Part shown: positions 12,056 to 21,162 of the stretch, one piece after another
Numbering within the stretch: position 1 is the stretch's first letter
Layout of the letters: every line of letters begins with the position of its first letter
From: an actinobacterium LLX17
GTDB lineage: Bacteria; Actinomycetota; Actinomycetes; Propionibacteriales; Nocardioidaceae
NCBI GenBank assembly: GCA_000471045.1
Contig: KI301992.1
Span: forward strand, 1,305,408-1,369,407
Length of the DNA stretch: 64,000 nt
Direction: 5' to 3'
Translations under genes and position numbers: made by a program
The notes under the pieces: generated by a model
What the model was told of the DNA's origin: nothing
The model's input: only the letters and a program-made list of their open reading frames with translations
Databases searched by the model: none

Positions 12056-13136
12056 CGAGCCTCGCCCCGCGGGACGGCCAGCGCCACGACCAGTGCGGCC
12101 CCCACAGGTAGGCCGCTTCGGGGGCGACGTCGGCGCCGAGCGGCAGAGCGACGAGCACCGCCGCGAGCACGATCGACACCGCGAGCGCAGCACTTCGCGC
12201 CGGCCGCCAGACGGCCGCTGCCGTCATCGCGACGGTCAATGTCAGGAGCGGCAGACCGTGGGCCGCGCCGGCCAGCTCGGCGATCCCTGGATGCGCGAAC
12301 GCCTCGACGAGCGCCGCGGCCGCAGCCACGAGCAGGACGGCACCGGTCGTGACAAACGTGATCGTCGACGTGACGACCTGGCGACCGATGAGCGCCACCA
12401 GGCCGACGGCGACACCGACCAGCGCGGTGACCAGCAGCGCCCAGAAGAACCGCCCGCCCACGTCGACGACGGCATGAGTCACGGCCACGACCGTCGGCAC
12501 GACCGCGAACCCGGCCGCGACCTGCACCGACGCGAGGTCGGACCCGAGATGACGACGACCCACCGGCACGACGGCCAGCGCGAACCCGAGCAGGAGGACC
12601 AGAAGGATCGAGCACACCACCCAGGCCGGCGCCCCGTCGAGACCGAGCAGTCCCGCCCCCCAGGCGGCCATCACGTCGGCCAGGGTCAGCCCGGCCGTGA
12701 CGGCGCCCAGGGCCTCAGCCGATCCGCGCAGGCCACGGTGCGCCGCCCAGAAGGTGGCGCCACCGGCCGAGGCGGTGATGAGCGCGAGGATCGCCGCGCG
12801 ACCGCCGACGCCGACGACCCCCCAGGCGAACGAGACGAAGATGATGCCGGCCACCACGAGGAACGCCGCACCCAGTCCCAGCAGGACGGACCCGGTCGTC
12901 AAGCCGCCCGACGGTGTCACAGGTGTGGGCGGAGCGGGCCGCGGCATCGGCGGCATCGGCGGCATGACCGGCGTGCTCGCCCGGACCGTCCCGACCAGGT
13001 CGTCCAGCGCGGTCAGGTGCCGCCAGATCTCCGGGATGGCCGCGTGACCGAGGTCGAGCTGACAGTGGGGACAGCGCGGCTGCCCGTCGATGGCCCCCCG
13101 ACAGGCCGGGCACGCGTGCGTGTCGGCGTAGTGCAC
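12052..13136 (-). CDS. Zinc-ribbon poly-membrane protein, N-terminal unit, frameshifted
   Basis: Starts at GTG 13136 with a zinc ribbon (CPACRG ... CPHCQLDLG), a short helical stretch (IWRHLTALDDLVGTV), a Pro/Met-rich linker (PPMPPMPRPAPPTP) and then a series of membrane helices. The hydrophobic frame runs to LGADVAPEAAYLWG near 12105 and then turns into Trp/Arg/Pro-rich nonsense. One base away, the frame reads GAALVVALAVPRGEAR and stops at 12052. Adding a single G to the five-G run (CCCCC on the plus strand, 12099-12103) would restore a 361-residue protein ending in a GTGA overlap with the next unit. Either a sequencing indel, a real frameshift mutation or slippage. Function unknown. Confidence 0.65.
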
Positions 13137-13140
13137 GCCG

Positions 13141-14304
13141 TCACCCTGTCGTGTCCAGCCCCACCCTGTCCAGAATCGCGACGCACTCGACGTGGTGGGT
13201 CATGGGGAACAGGTCGAACGCGCGGAGGCCCACGAGCTGGTAGCCGCGGGCGGCGAACGAGGCGAGGTCGCGGGCGAGGGCCGCGGGGTCGCACGCGACG
13301 TAGACGATGCGCCGGGCGCCTAGCCCCACGATCGCCGGGAGCGCCTTCTTCGCGCCGGTGCGCGGCGGGTCGAGGACGACGACGTCGACCGGGCCCTCGA
13401 GACCGGGGGCCACGCGCTCGGTGGCGCCCGGCCGGATCGCGACCTGGGGCAGCCCCGCCAGGTTGGTGCGGGAGTCGCTCACCCCGCCGCGGTCCCACTC
13501 GACGACGTCGACCCGGCCTGTCTCGCCCACGGCATCGGCGAGGAAGGCGCTGAACAGGCCGACCCCGGCGTACAGGTCGACGACGTGCTCGCCGGGCTGG
13601 AGGTCCGCGCCCGCGAGCACGGCGTCGACCAGCGTCTCGGCGGCCCGCGGGTGCACCTGCCAGAAGCCGGAACCGGTCACCCGGAAGTCGTGGTCGTGGA
13701 CGCGCTCGACGACGTGGTCGTCCGGTGACGCGGGGCGGCCGTCCACGACCGTGAGGCGGTCACCGGTGGACGACACGATCGTCTCGACCGATCCCGCCTC
13801 CCAGCGACGGTCATGCACGGGCGGCAGGTCGGGATGAGCGATCGGGCAGTGGTCGACCGGCACGATGTCGTGGGACCGGTGCGCGCGGAGTCCCGGACGT
13901 CCGTCCGCGTCGACGGTCCAGCGAACCCGGGTGCGCCACCCGAGCTCGGGGCCCACTCCTTCGACCTCACCGTCCCAGGGCAGGCCGGCCAGGCGGCGCA
14001 GCTGCTCACGCACCACGTCGCCGAGGAGACGGCGCTGGGCGGCGGGGTCGACGTGCTGGAAGTCGCAACCACCGCAACGGCCGGGACCAGACCACGGACA
14101 CGGCGGCTCGACCCGGTCGGGCGACGCCTCGAGCACCTCGACGGCGTCGGCACGCAGGAAGGACTTCTGCCGGTCCGTGATGCGGATCCGCACCGTCTCC
14201 CCCGGAAGCGTGTGCCGCACGAAGACGACCTGCCCGTCCATCCGCGCGACGCAGTGGCCCCCGTGGGCGACGGGGCCCACCTCAACAATCGGAAGATCAC
14301 TCAT
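13141..14304 (-). CDS. Class I SAM-dependent RNA methyltransferase (TrmA/RlmCD-type)
   Basis: 387 residues from ATG 14304. Predicted to make 5-methyluridine in rRNA or tRNA. Order: an N-terminal TRAM-like domain (residues 1-60, VFVRHTLPGETVRIRI), a cysteine cluster (C69, C77, C80 in PCPWSGPGRCGGCDFQH, with a fourth in VDHCPIAHP) typical of [4Fe-4S]-carrying RlmD-like members, a SAM motif (VVDLYAGVGLFSAFLA), the catalytic cysteine in YVACDPAAL and the general base in HHVECVAIL. Longer in-frame starts read through the small upstream ORF region and look non-coding. It follows a 36-codon ORF that repeats its first residues, and the two overlap so that translation may be coupled. Confidence 0.9.
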   Translation of the reverse strand: MSDLPIVEVGPVAHGGHCVARMDGQVVFVRHTLPGETVRIRITDRQKSFLRADAVEVLEASPDRVEPPCPWSGPGRCGGCDFQHVDPAAQRRLLGDVVREQLRRLAGLPWDGEVEGVGPELGWRTRVRWTVDADGRPGLRAHRSHDIVPVDHCPIAHPDLPPVHDRRWEAGSVETIVSSTGDRLTVVDGRPASPDDHVVERVHDHDFRVTGSGFWQVHPRAAETLVDAVLAGADLQPGEHVVDLYAGVGLFSAFLADAVGETGRVDVVEWDRGGVSDSRTNLAGLPQVAIRPGATERVAPGLEGPVDVVVLDPPRTGAKKALPAIVGLGARRIVYVACDPAALARDLASFAARGYQLVGLRAFDLFPMTHHVECVAILDRVGLDTTG

Positions 14305-14407
14305 GAAGTCCGCCCCGTCGGTCACGCGTGCGCGGAGCGCACCATCCAGCACCGTGAGCGACGGGACCGACCTCCACGATCGGCAGATCACTCCACGCGC
14401 CACTCAT
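14297..14407 (-). CDS. 36-aa small ORF repeating the methyltransferase N-terminus
   Basis: ATG at 14407 overlaps the aldo/keto reductase stop as ATGA, and its own TGA (14297-14299) lies just inside the next gene, whose ATG is at 14304. The peptide reads MSGAWSDLPIVEVGPVAHG and then AGWCAPRTRDRRGGLHE. Residues SDLPIVEVGPVAHG are identical to residues 2-15 of the following methyltransferase. In the 42 aligned bases there are six differences, all at third codon positions and all synonymous. It could be a functional leader/coupling peptide, or the remnant of a once-functional tandem paralogue. No domain is present beyond the repeat. Confidence 0.5.
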   Translation of the reverse strand: MSGAWSDLPIVEVGPVAHGAGWCAPRTRDRRGGLHE

Positions 14408-15372
14408 GGCGCGTAGGTGGTGTAGGACTGCGTCGGCGCACCGATGCGGTTCAGGGCGGCGAGGTCGTCGGGGTCGGGCTCCCACGCGGCGGCGGCCACG
14501 TTGGCGGCGACCTGGTCGGGTCGGGAGACGCCGGCGATGACGCTGCTGACGGCGGGTTGCGCCGCCAGGCCCCCCATCGCCACCTGCAGGAGGGTCAGGT
14601 CACGGTCGGCGGCGTACTGCTCCAGCGCCTCGACACGGTCCCAGTCGGCGCCGGCGAGGCGCTGGGCCTGCCCGTCCAGCGCCAGCCGGGTGCCGTCCGG
14701 TGCTGCCTCGCCGCGTCGGTACTTGCCGGTCAGCAGACCGTAGGCAAGGGGGAAGTACGGCAGGATGCCGACGTCGAGCGCCTCGCAGGCGGGCGCGAGC
14801 TCGACCTCGGCGGTGCGGTTGTAGAGCGAGTACTCGTTCTGGGCGGTCGCGAATCGGGGCAGGTCGGCGGCGCGGGAGCGCCAGTCGGCGTCCACGACCT
14901 GCCAGGCCTGCAGGTTGGAGCAGCCGATCGCCCGGACCAGACCCGCCTCGACGAGCTCGCCGAGTGCTCCCAGCGTCTCGTCGATCGGTGTGGACGGGTC
15001 CGGGGTGTGCAGCTGGTAGAGGTCGACGTGGTCGGTGCCCAAGCGGCGGAGGCTGGCCTCGATCGCGGTGCGCACGTAGGTCGCCGAGCCGCGACGTCCC
15101 CCGTCGTCGCCGTTGACCCCTCGCATGTCCATCCCGAACTTGGTCGCGACGACGGCCTGCTCGCGGCGGCCCTTCAGCGCCGCCCCGAGGAGCTCCTCGC
15201 TGGCGCCCGTGCCGTAGGTGTCGGCGGTGTCGAAGAAGGTGACTCCGGCGTCGAGCGCCGCGTCGACGACGGCCCGTGTGGCGTCGACATCGATGCGTGT
15301 GCCGAACGCGTTGCAGCCGATGCCGACCGCCGAGACCTGAATCCCGCTGTGCCCGAGCCTGCGCGTCATCAT
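14404..15372 (-). CDS. Aldo/keto reductase
   Basis: 322-residue (beta/alpha)8 NADPH-dependent oxidoreductase of the YajO/Tas-like group. Start at the ATG pair 15372/15369 (MMTRRLGHSG), where the conserved N-terminus begins; upstream codons are low-complexity. Catalytic tetrad candidates are D and Y in FFDTADTYGTG, K in VVATKFGMD and H in YQLHTPDP. Cofactor end: AIGCSNLQAWQV and VSSVIAGVSRPDQV. Length is normal. Divergent from secDF (117 bp), and followed by the coupled small ORF and RNA methyltransferase gene. Substrate cannot be assigned. Confidence 0.9.
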   Translation of the reverse strand: MMTRRLGHSGIQVSAVGIGCNAFGTRIDVDATRAVVDAALDAGVTFFDTADTYGTGASEELLGAALKGRREQAVVATKFGMDMRGVNGDDGGRRGSATYVRTAIEASLRRLGTDHVDLYQLHTPDPSTPIDETLGALGELVEAGLVRAIGCSNLQAWQVVDADWRSRAADLPRFATAQNEYSLYNRTAEVELAPACEALDVGILPYFPLAYGLLTGKYRRGEAAPDGTRLALDGQAQRLAGADWDRVEALEQYAADRDLTLLQVAMGGLAAQPAVSSVIAGVSRPDQVAANVAAAAWEPDPDDLAALNRIGAPTQSYTTYAP

Positions 15373-15488
15373 GAGGAGGAGCCTACGGCGGGGGTGCCGG
15401 GCCGTGGGCGGCCGACAGCACGGCGGGGGTGCGGCAGATACCGCTGCCGTATGCTCGCCCCGACCGTCCGAGCCGCGCGCGGCCATCC

Positions 15489-17831
15489 ATGACCGACGAA
15501 AGCCGTTCGATGAATCTGCGAGCTCCCTTCTGGCGCGCCCTCGCCGCGCTGGTAGTCCTGGCCGGCGCGTTCGCGCTCGTCCTCACCCAGTCCGCCAAGC
15601 TCGGTCTCGACCTGCGTGGTGGCACGCAGATCGTGCTGGAGACCCAGGACTCCGAGCGGGTGGAGGCCGACGCCGAGTCGACCGACCGGGCGCTCGAGGT
15701 CCTGCGGGGTCGAGTCGACGCGATCGGCGTCGCCGAGCCGACGCTGACCCGCTCCGGTGAGCGTCGCATCATCATCGAGCTGCCCGACCTGCAGGACCCG
15801 GCCAAGGCCGCCGAGGTCATCGGCGCCACCGCGCAGCTCAACTTCCACCAGGTGCTGGGCCCGGCCGACCCGGCGCAGCCGGCACCGGAGGGACAGCTCG
15901 TGCTGCCCGACGAGGACGGCGTTCCGACCCTGCTGGGTCCCACGCAGCTCGACGGTGACGGTGTCTCCGACGCGGCCGCCGTGTACGACAGCCAGTCCAA
16001 CCGGTGGACCGTCAACGTCGACTTCACCGGTGAGGGCCGCAGCGGCTGGCAGTCGCTCGTCGCGTCGGCCTGCGCCGTCGGTCCGGGTGTCGGGCGTGTC
16101 GGCATCGTGCTGGACGACAAGATCATCTCCTCCCCCGCCGTCCAGCCGGACCTGTGTGCCTCCGGCGGCGGCAGCACCACGTCGATCACCGGCAGCTTCA
16201 CCCAGGAGACGTCGCAGGACCTGGCGCTGCTGATCAAGGGCGGCGCGCTGCCCGTGCCGGTCGAGACGATCGAGCAGCGGACCGTCGGCGCGACCCTCGG
16301 TGAGGCCGCCATCGAGGCATCGATCGAGGCCGCCATCATCGGCATCATCCTCACGGGCCTGTTCATCGTCCTCGTCTACCGCCTGCTCGGCTTCCTGGCG
16401 ACGCTGGCGCTCGCGTCGTACGCCCTCATCTCGTTCGGCCTGCTGCTGGCCATCGGTGCCACGTTGACGTTGCCCGGCCTCGCCGGTTTCGTGCTCGCCG
16501 TCGGACTCGCGATCGACGCCAACGTCCTCGTGTTCGAGCGTGCCCGCGAGGAGTACGCCGAGGCCAAGGACAAGGGCCTGGCGCCTGCGGTGACGTCCGG
16601 GTTCTCGAAGGCGTGGTCGGCCATCATCGACTCCAACGTCACGACCCTCATCGCCGCCGCCCTGCTGTTCTACTTCGCCTCCGGTCCGGTCAAGGGCTTC
16701 GGCGTCACCCTGTCGATCGGTGTCGTCGCCTCGATGATCTCGGCGCTCGTCATCGCCCGCGTGCTGGCCGACTTCGCCGTGCGTCGCTCGGTCGTGAAGA
16801 AGCGTCCGGCCGTCTCGGGCATCGCGTCCCACGGCGCGCTCCGTCGCCGGCTCGACGAGCGCCCGCCCAGCCTGATGCGCCGCAGCGGCACGTGGCTCAT
16901 CGTCACGCTGCTCGTGGCGGTGGTCTCGATCGGCGGCATCGTGATCCGGGGCCTCGACCTCGGTGTCGAGTTCACCGGTGGTCGCCTGCTGGAGTTCTCG
17001 ACGACGGAGACGGTCGACGTCGAGGACGCCCGTAGCGCCCTCGCCGACGCCGGATTCCCCCGCGCCGTCGTGCAGGAGTCGTCCAGCGACGGCGAGAGCG
17101 AGAACATCTCGGTCCGCGTCGAGCAGGTCACCGACGCCGAGGCCGAGGAGATCCGCGAGGCTGTGGCCACCGTGGGTGGCGACGCGACGGTGGAGCGCAA
17201 CGAGCAGCTGACCGCCAGCCTGGGCGAGGAGCTGCGCAACAAGGCGCTCATCGCCTTCGCCATCGCGGTCGCGGCCCAGATGATCTACCTCGCCTGGCGA
17301 TTCCGTTGGACCTACGCCCTCTCGGCGCAGCTCTCGATGGCGTCGGTCGTGCTGACCGTCATCGGCATCTTCGCCTGGTGGGGCAAGCCGATCGACGGCG
17401 TGTTCCTGGCCGCCGTGCTGTCGATCATCGGCCTGGCGGTCAACGACACGATCGTCATCTTCGACCGCATCCGAGAACATCGCAGCGAGGACCGCGACAA
17501 GCCGCTGCGCGACGTCGTCAACGGCGCGATCGTCAACACGTTGCCGCGAACCGTCAACACGGGTCTGGGCGCGATCTTCATCCTCGCGGCCTTGGCGTTC
17601 CTCGGCGGCGACACGTTGAAGGACTTCGCGATCGCCCTGATCCTGGGTCTGTCGATCGGCATCCTGTCGACCATCTTCACCGCATCGGCCCTGGCGATCC
17701 TGCTCGAGGAGCGCTTCCCCGACCGTCCGGACGCGGAGAAGAAGGTCCACGACCCGTATGCGCACATCGAGAGCGGGAAGGACCTGCCGCCCGAGAGCGG
17801 GCCGCCCAACCCGTCGGGTGCCGTGATCTAG
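15489..17831 (+). CDS. secDF: Fused SecDF protein translocase subunit
   Basis: 780 residues from ATG 15489 (a second ATG at 15510 would trim seven residues). SecD half: TM1, then KLGLDLRGGTQIVLE, a large extracytoplasmic domain, then helices with LVYRLLGFLATLAL and AIDANVLVFERARE. SecF half: GLDLGVEFTGGRLLEF, then helices with LAVNDTIVIFDRIREH. Each half contributes about six membrane helices. The complex uses the proton-motive force to help pull secreted proteins out of SecYEG. Most actinobacteria carry separate secD and secF beside yajC and ruvB; here a fusion stands alone between an aldo/keto reductase and polA, so it may be an additional paralogue. Confidence 0.95.
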   Translation: MTDESRSMNLRAPFWRALAALVVLAGAFALVLTQSAKLGLDLRGGTQIVLETQDSERVEADAESTDRALEVLRGRVDAIGVAEPTLTRSGERRIIIELPDLQDPAKAAEVIGATAQLNFHQVLGPADPAQPAPEGQLVLPDEDGVPTLLGPTQLDGDGVSDAAAVYDSQSNRWTVNVDFTGEGRSGWQSLVASACAVGPGVGRVGIVLDDKIISSPAVQPDLCASGGGSTTSITGSFTQETSQDLALLIKGGALPVPVETIEQRTVGATLGEAAIEASIEAAIIGIILTGLFIVLVYRLLGFLATLALASYALISFGLLLAIGATLTLPGLAGFVLAVGLAIDANVLVFERAREEYAEAKDKGLAPAVTSGFSKAWSAIIDSNVTTLIAAALLFYFASGPVKGFGVTLSIGVVASMISALVIARVLADFAVRRSVVKKRPAVSGIASHGALRRRLDERPPSLMRRSGTWLIVTLLVAVVSIGGIVIRGLDLGVEFTGGRLLEFSTTETVDVEDARSALADAGFPRAVVQESSSDGESENISVRVEQVTDAEAEEIREAVATVGGDATVERNEQLTASLGEELRNKALIAFAIAVAAQMIYLAWRFRWTYALSAQLSMASVVLTVIGIFAWWGKPIDGVFLAAVLSIIGLAVNDTIVIFDRIREHRSEDRDKPLRDVVNGAIVNTLPRTVNTGLGAIFILAALAFLGGDTLKDFAIALILGLSIGILSTIFTASALAILLEERFPDRPDAEKKVHDPYAHIESGKDLPPESGPPNPSGAVI

Positions 17832-17834
17832 GAG

Positions 17835-20498
17835 TCAGTGACCGGCGTCGTGCCAGGTGTCGCCGACGCCGACCGAGACGTCGAGCGGCACCGAGAGGTC
17901 GGCGGCCGCGGCCATCTGCTCGCGCACGAGCTGCTCGAGCGGCTCACGCTCGCCGGCCGCGACCTCGAGCACCAGCTCGTCGTGCACCTGCAGCAGCATG
18001 CGGGAGCGCAGACCGGACGCGGCGAGCTCGCGCTGGACCCCGAGCATCGCGACCTTGATGATGTCGGCCGCCGAGCCCTGGATGGGCGCGTTGAGCGCCA
18101 TGCGCTCGGCGATGTCGCGGCGCTGCCGGTTGTCGCTGGTGAGGTCGGGCAGGTAGCGGCGACGACCGAGGATCGTGGCCGTGAACCCGGTCTGGCGGGC
18201 CTCGTCGACGACCCCGCGCAGGTAGTCGCGCACGCCGCCGAAGGTCTCGAAGTAGTCGTCCATCAGGACCTGGGCCTCGGCCGGCGTGATGCCCAGCTGC
18301 TGACCCAGGCCGTACGGCGACAGTCCGTAGGCGAGGCCGTAGTTCATCGCCTTGATGCGAGCGCGCAGGCCGCCGTCGATCTGGTCGGCGGGCCGGTCGA
18401 AGACCTTGGCGGCCATGACGGTGTGGAAGTCGTGGCCCGACCGGAACGCCTCGATGAGTCCGGCGTCCTCCGACAGGTGCGCCATGATGCGCATCTCGAT
18501 CTGGCTGTAGTCGGCCGTCAGCAGGGTCTCGTACCCCTCGCCGACCCGGAACGCCTCGCGGATGCGGCGTCCCGACTCGGTGCGGATGGGGATGTTCTGC
18601 AGGTTCGGGTCGAACGAGCTGAGGCGTCCCGTGGCCGCGATGGTCTGGGCGTAGGTGGTGTGGATGCGCCCGTCGGCCGCGATGGTCTTCTGCAGGCCCT
18701 CGACGGTCTGCCGCAGCCGGGTCACGTCGCGGTGGGCCAGCAGGTGCGCCAGGAACGGGTGCTCGGTCTTGGCGAACAACGACTGCAGGGCGTCGGCGTC
18801 GGTGGTGTAGCCGGTCTTGGTCTTCTTGGTCTTGGGCATGCCCAGCTCGTCGAACAGCACGGCCTGCAGCTGCTTGGGCGAGCCGAGGTTGACCTCGCGT
18901 CCGATGACGTCGTACGCCTCCTGCGCCGCGGCGAGCATGCGCTCGGTGAACTCGGCGTGCAGAACGTCGAGGTGCGCGACGTCGATGGCGATGCCGACCT
19001 GCTCCATCGTGCGCAGCACGCCGATGAGCGGCAGCTCGACGGAGTCGAGGAGTGACAGCGACTCGCTGGCCTCGAGCTCGGCGCGCAGGACCTGCCAGAG
19101 GTCGAGCGTCGCGCGGGCGCGCTGCACGGCGGTGTCGCTGCCGGTGGCGTCGTCGAAGCTGAGCTGTCCGGAGTCCTCGCTGGCGACGAGCTCGCGCTTG
19201 AGGTAGCGCAGCGTGAGGTCGGCGAGGTCGTAGGCGCGCTGGTCGGGCCGGATCAGGTAGGTGGCGATGGCGGTGTCGGCGACGAGCCCGTCGACCGTCC
19301 AGCCCTGCGCGGCCAGCGCGTGCAGCTGGCCCTTCGCGTCGTGGAGCACCTTGGGACGGTCGGCGTCGGCGAGCCACCGCGCCAGGGCCTGCTCGTCGGC
19401 GGGCTCCAGCGTGTCGACCTCGAGCCACACGGCGCGACCGTCGGCCGTGGCGATCGCGAGCGCCTCGGCCCGGGCACCGACGGGCGTGGTGGGACCCACG
19501 ACCTCGAGTCCCACGGTTCCCTCGGTGGCGTCGAGCCACTGCCCCAGTGCGCCGGCGGCGGGCGCGGCGATCTCGATGTCGACCGACGACTCGGCCTCGG
19601 TGGTCTCGTCTCCCCCGCCCAGGTAGCTGAACAGGCGGTCGCGCAAGGCGGCGAACTCCAGGGAGTCGAAGACCTGGTGGATCGCGTCGCGGTTCCACTG
19701 CGTGCTGAAGGCCAGGTCGGCCGGGCCGCCGTCGAGCTCGAGATCGCGGACCAGGGCGTTGATGCGCCGGTTGCGCAGCACGGAGTCGAGGTGCTCGCGC
19801 AGGCTGGCGCCCGCCTTGCCAGGCACGGAGTCGACGTCGGCCACGAGTGCTTCGAGCGAGCCATAGCCGGTGATCCACTTGGCGGCGGTCTTGGGTCCCA
19901 CACCGGGGACACCGGGGAGGTTGTCGCTGGTCTCGCCGACCAGCGCGGCGAGCTCGGGGTACTGCGCGGGCACGACCCCGTACTTCTCGGTGACCGACTC
20001 GGGCGTCATGCGTGCGAGGTCGGACACCCCCTTGCGCGGGTACAGCACGGTGGTCTGGTCGGTGACGAGCTGCAGGGCGTCGCGGTCGCCGGTGCAGATG
20101 AGGACCTGCATGCCGGCCTCCTCCGCCTCACGGGTGAGGGTGCCGATGATGTCGTCGGCCTCGAAGCCATCCTTCTCGAAGGTGCGGATGCCGAGGGCGT
20201 CGAGCACCTCCTTGATGAGGGGCACCTGGCTCTTGAACTCGTCGGGACTCTTGCTGCGGTTGCCCTTGTAGTCGGGGTACTCCGCAGAGCGGAACGTCTG
20301 GCGCGAGACGTCGAACGCCACAGCGACGTGCGTGGGCTGCTCGTCGCGCAGCACGTTGATCAGCATCGAGGTGAACCCGAAGACCGCATTGGTGTGCTGT
20401 CCCGTGGTGGTCGCGAAGTTCTCGACCGGGAGAGCGAAGAAGGCACGGTAGGCCACCGAGTGGCCGTCGATCAGCAACAGTCGTTCCACGCCGCCCAC
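17835..20498 (-). CDS. polA: DNA polymerase I
   Basis: 887 residues. The N-terminal 5'-3' exonuclease (about 1-300) shows LLIDGHSVAYRAF, FDVSRQTFRSAEYPDYKGNR and GEADD-like DGFEADDIIGTL. The middle domain (300-490) lacks the DxE-type acidic residues of a proofreading exonuclease, as in other actinobacterial enzymes. The polymerase domain shows motif A (LLTADYSQIEMRIMAHLS), motif B (AMNYGLAYGLSPYGLG) and motif C (LLQVHDELVLEV). Works in Okazaki fragment processing and repair. Starts at GTG 20498 or GTG 20489; the sequence does not decide. It converges on secDF with three bases between stops. Confidence 0.97.
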   Translation of the reverse strand: MGGVERLLLIDGHSVAYRAFFALPVENFATTTGQHTNAVFGFTSMLINVLRDEQPTHVAVAFDVSRQTFRSAEYPDYKGNRSKSPDEFKSQVPLIKEVLDALGIRTFEKDGFEADDIIGTLTREAEEAGMQVLICTGDRDALQLVTDQTTVLYPRKGVSDLARMTPESVTEKYGVVPAQYPELAALVGETSDNLPGVPGVGPKTAAKWITGYGSLEALVADVDSVPGKAGASLREHLDSVLRNRRINALVRDLELDGGPADLAFSTQWNRDAIHQVFDSLEFAALRDRLFSYLGGGDETTEAESSVDIEIAAPAAGALGQWLDATEGTVGLEVVGPTTPVGARAEALAIATADGRAVWLEVDTLEPADEQALARWLADADRPKVLHDAKGQLHALAAQGWTVDGLVADTAIATYLIRPDQRAYDLADLTLRYLKRELVASEDSGQLSFDDATGSDTAVQRARATLDLWQVLRAELEASESLSLLDSVELPLIGVLRTMEQVGIAIDVAHLDVLHAEFTERMLAAAQEAYDVIGREVNLGSPKQLQAVLFDELGMPKTKKTKTGYTTDADALQSLFAKTEHPFLAHLLAHRDVTRLRQTVEGLQKTIAADGRIHTTYAQTIAATGRLSSFDPNLQNIPIRTESGRRIREAFRVGEGYETLLTADYSQIEMRIMAHLSEDAGLIEAFRSGHDFHTVMAAKVFDRPADQIDGGLRARIKAMNYGLAYGLSPYGLGQQLGITPAEAQVLMDDYFETFGGVRDYLRGVVDEARQTGFTATILGRRRYLPDLTSDNRQRRDIAERMALNAPIQGSAADIIKVAMLGVQRELAASGLRSRMLLQVHDELVLEVAAGEREPLEQLVREQMAAAADLSVPLDVSVGVGDTWHDAGH

Positions 20499-20510
20499 CC
20501 TACGGGCGCG

Positions 20511-21110
20511 TCAGGACGAAAGGTGCGTGCCGTGGTGCCGACGCAAGGTGCGACGCACGGCGATCATCCGGCCGGTGGCCTGCGAGACCGTGCTGCGACT
20601 GGCGATGCGCGACCGCAAGGTGCTGGCGGAGATCGCCCGGAGCACCGCGACCTGGGTGAACCCGACCTTGGTCAGGTAGCGCGCAGGCTCCCGGGCGGCG
20701 CTCGGGATCGCGGCCATGACGACCTCGCAGTTCTCGGCCTCGCCGTGGTCGGCCACGTTCGTCAGCAGCGCCCACGCCACCCCACGCCGACGGTGCTTCG
20801 ACGACACGACCAGGTCGGTGACGACCAGGACCCGGGTCGGGCTGACAGGCGTGAGCGTGGTGATCATCGCGACGGTGGCCCCGACGACGCATCCGTCGAT
20901 GAGGGCGACGCTGACGCGCTTGGTCGGGTTGTCGAGGTGGAAGGCCAGGGCCGTCGCGGCCTCGGGCGTCTCGGGACGGCTCCACATGCTGCTCTGGTGA
21001 CCCGGCCCCGCCTCCTGGCCGGCACGCACGGCGTCGTCCCACAGCCCGGCGAGCTCGGACGCGTCCTCCAGCACGGCGTCGCGGACGACGACGTGGGGGC
21101 GGCTCGGCAT
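20511..21110 (-). CDS. GNAT family N-acetyltransferase
   Basis: 199 residues from ATG 21110 (MPSRPHVVVRDAVLED); the longer frame upstream has no conserved start. The acetyl-CoA loop is VVTDLVVSSKHRRRGVAWAL, followed by a helix and the C-terminal YLTKVGFTQVAVLRAI strand. An extra basic C-terminal stretch of about 35 residues (RSRIASRSTVSQATGRMIAV) is not part of the usual fold. Divergent from the DUF554 gene. Acceptor unknown. Confidence 0.8.
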   Translation of the reverse strand: MPSRPHVVVRDAVLEDASELAGLWDDAVRAGQEAGPGHQSSMWSRPETPEAATALAFHLDNPTKRVSVALIDGCVVGATVAMITTLTPVSPTRVLVVTDLVVSSKHRRRGVAWALLTNVADHGEAENCEVVMAAIPSAAREPARYLTKVGFTQVAVLRAISASTLRSRIASRSTVSQATGRMIAVRRTLRRHHGTHLSS

Positions 21111-21162
21111 GGGTGACAGACTACGCGCTGCGAGTCCACGACGACCCACCGACGGGAGTCTC

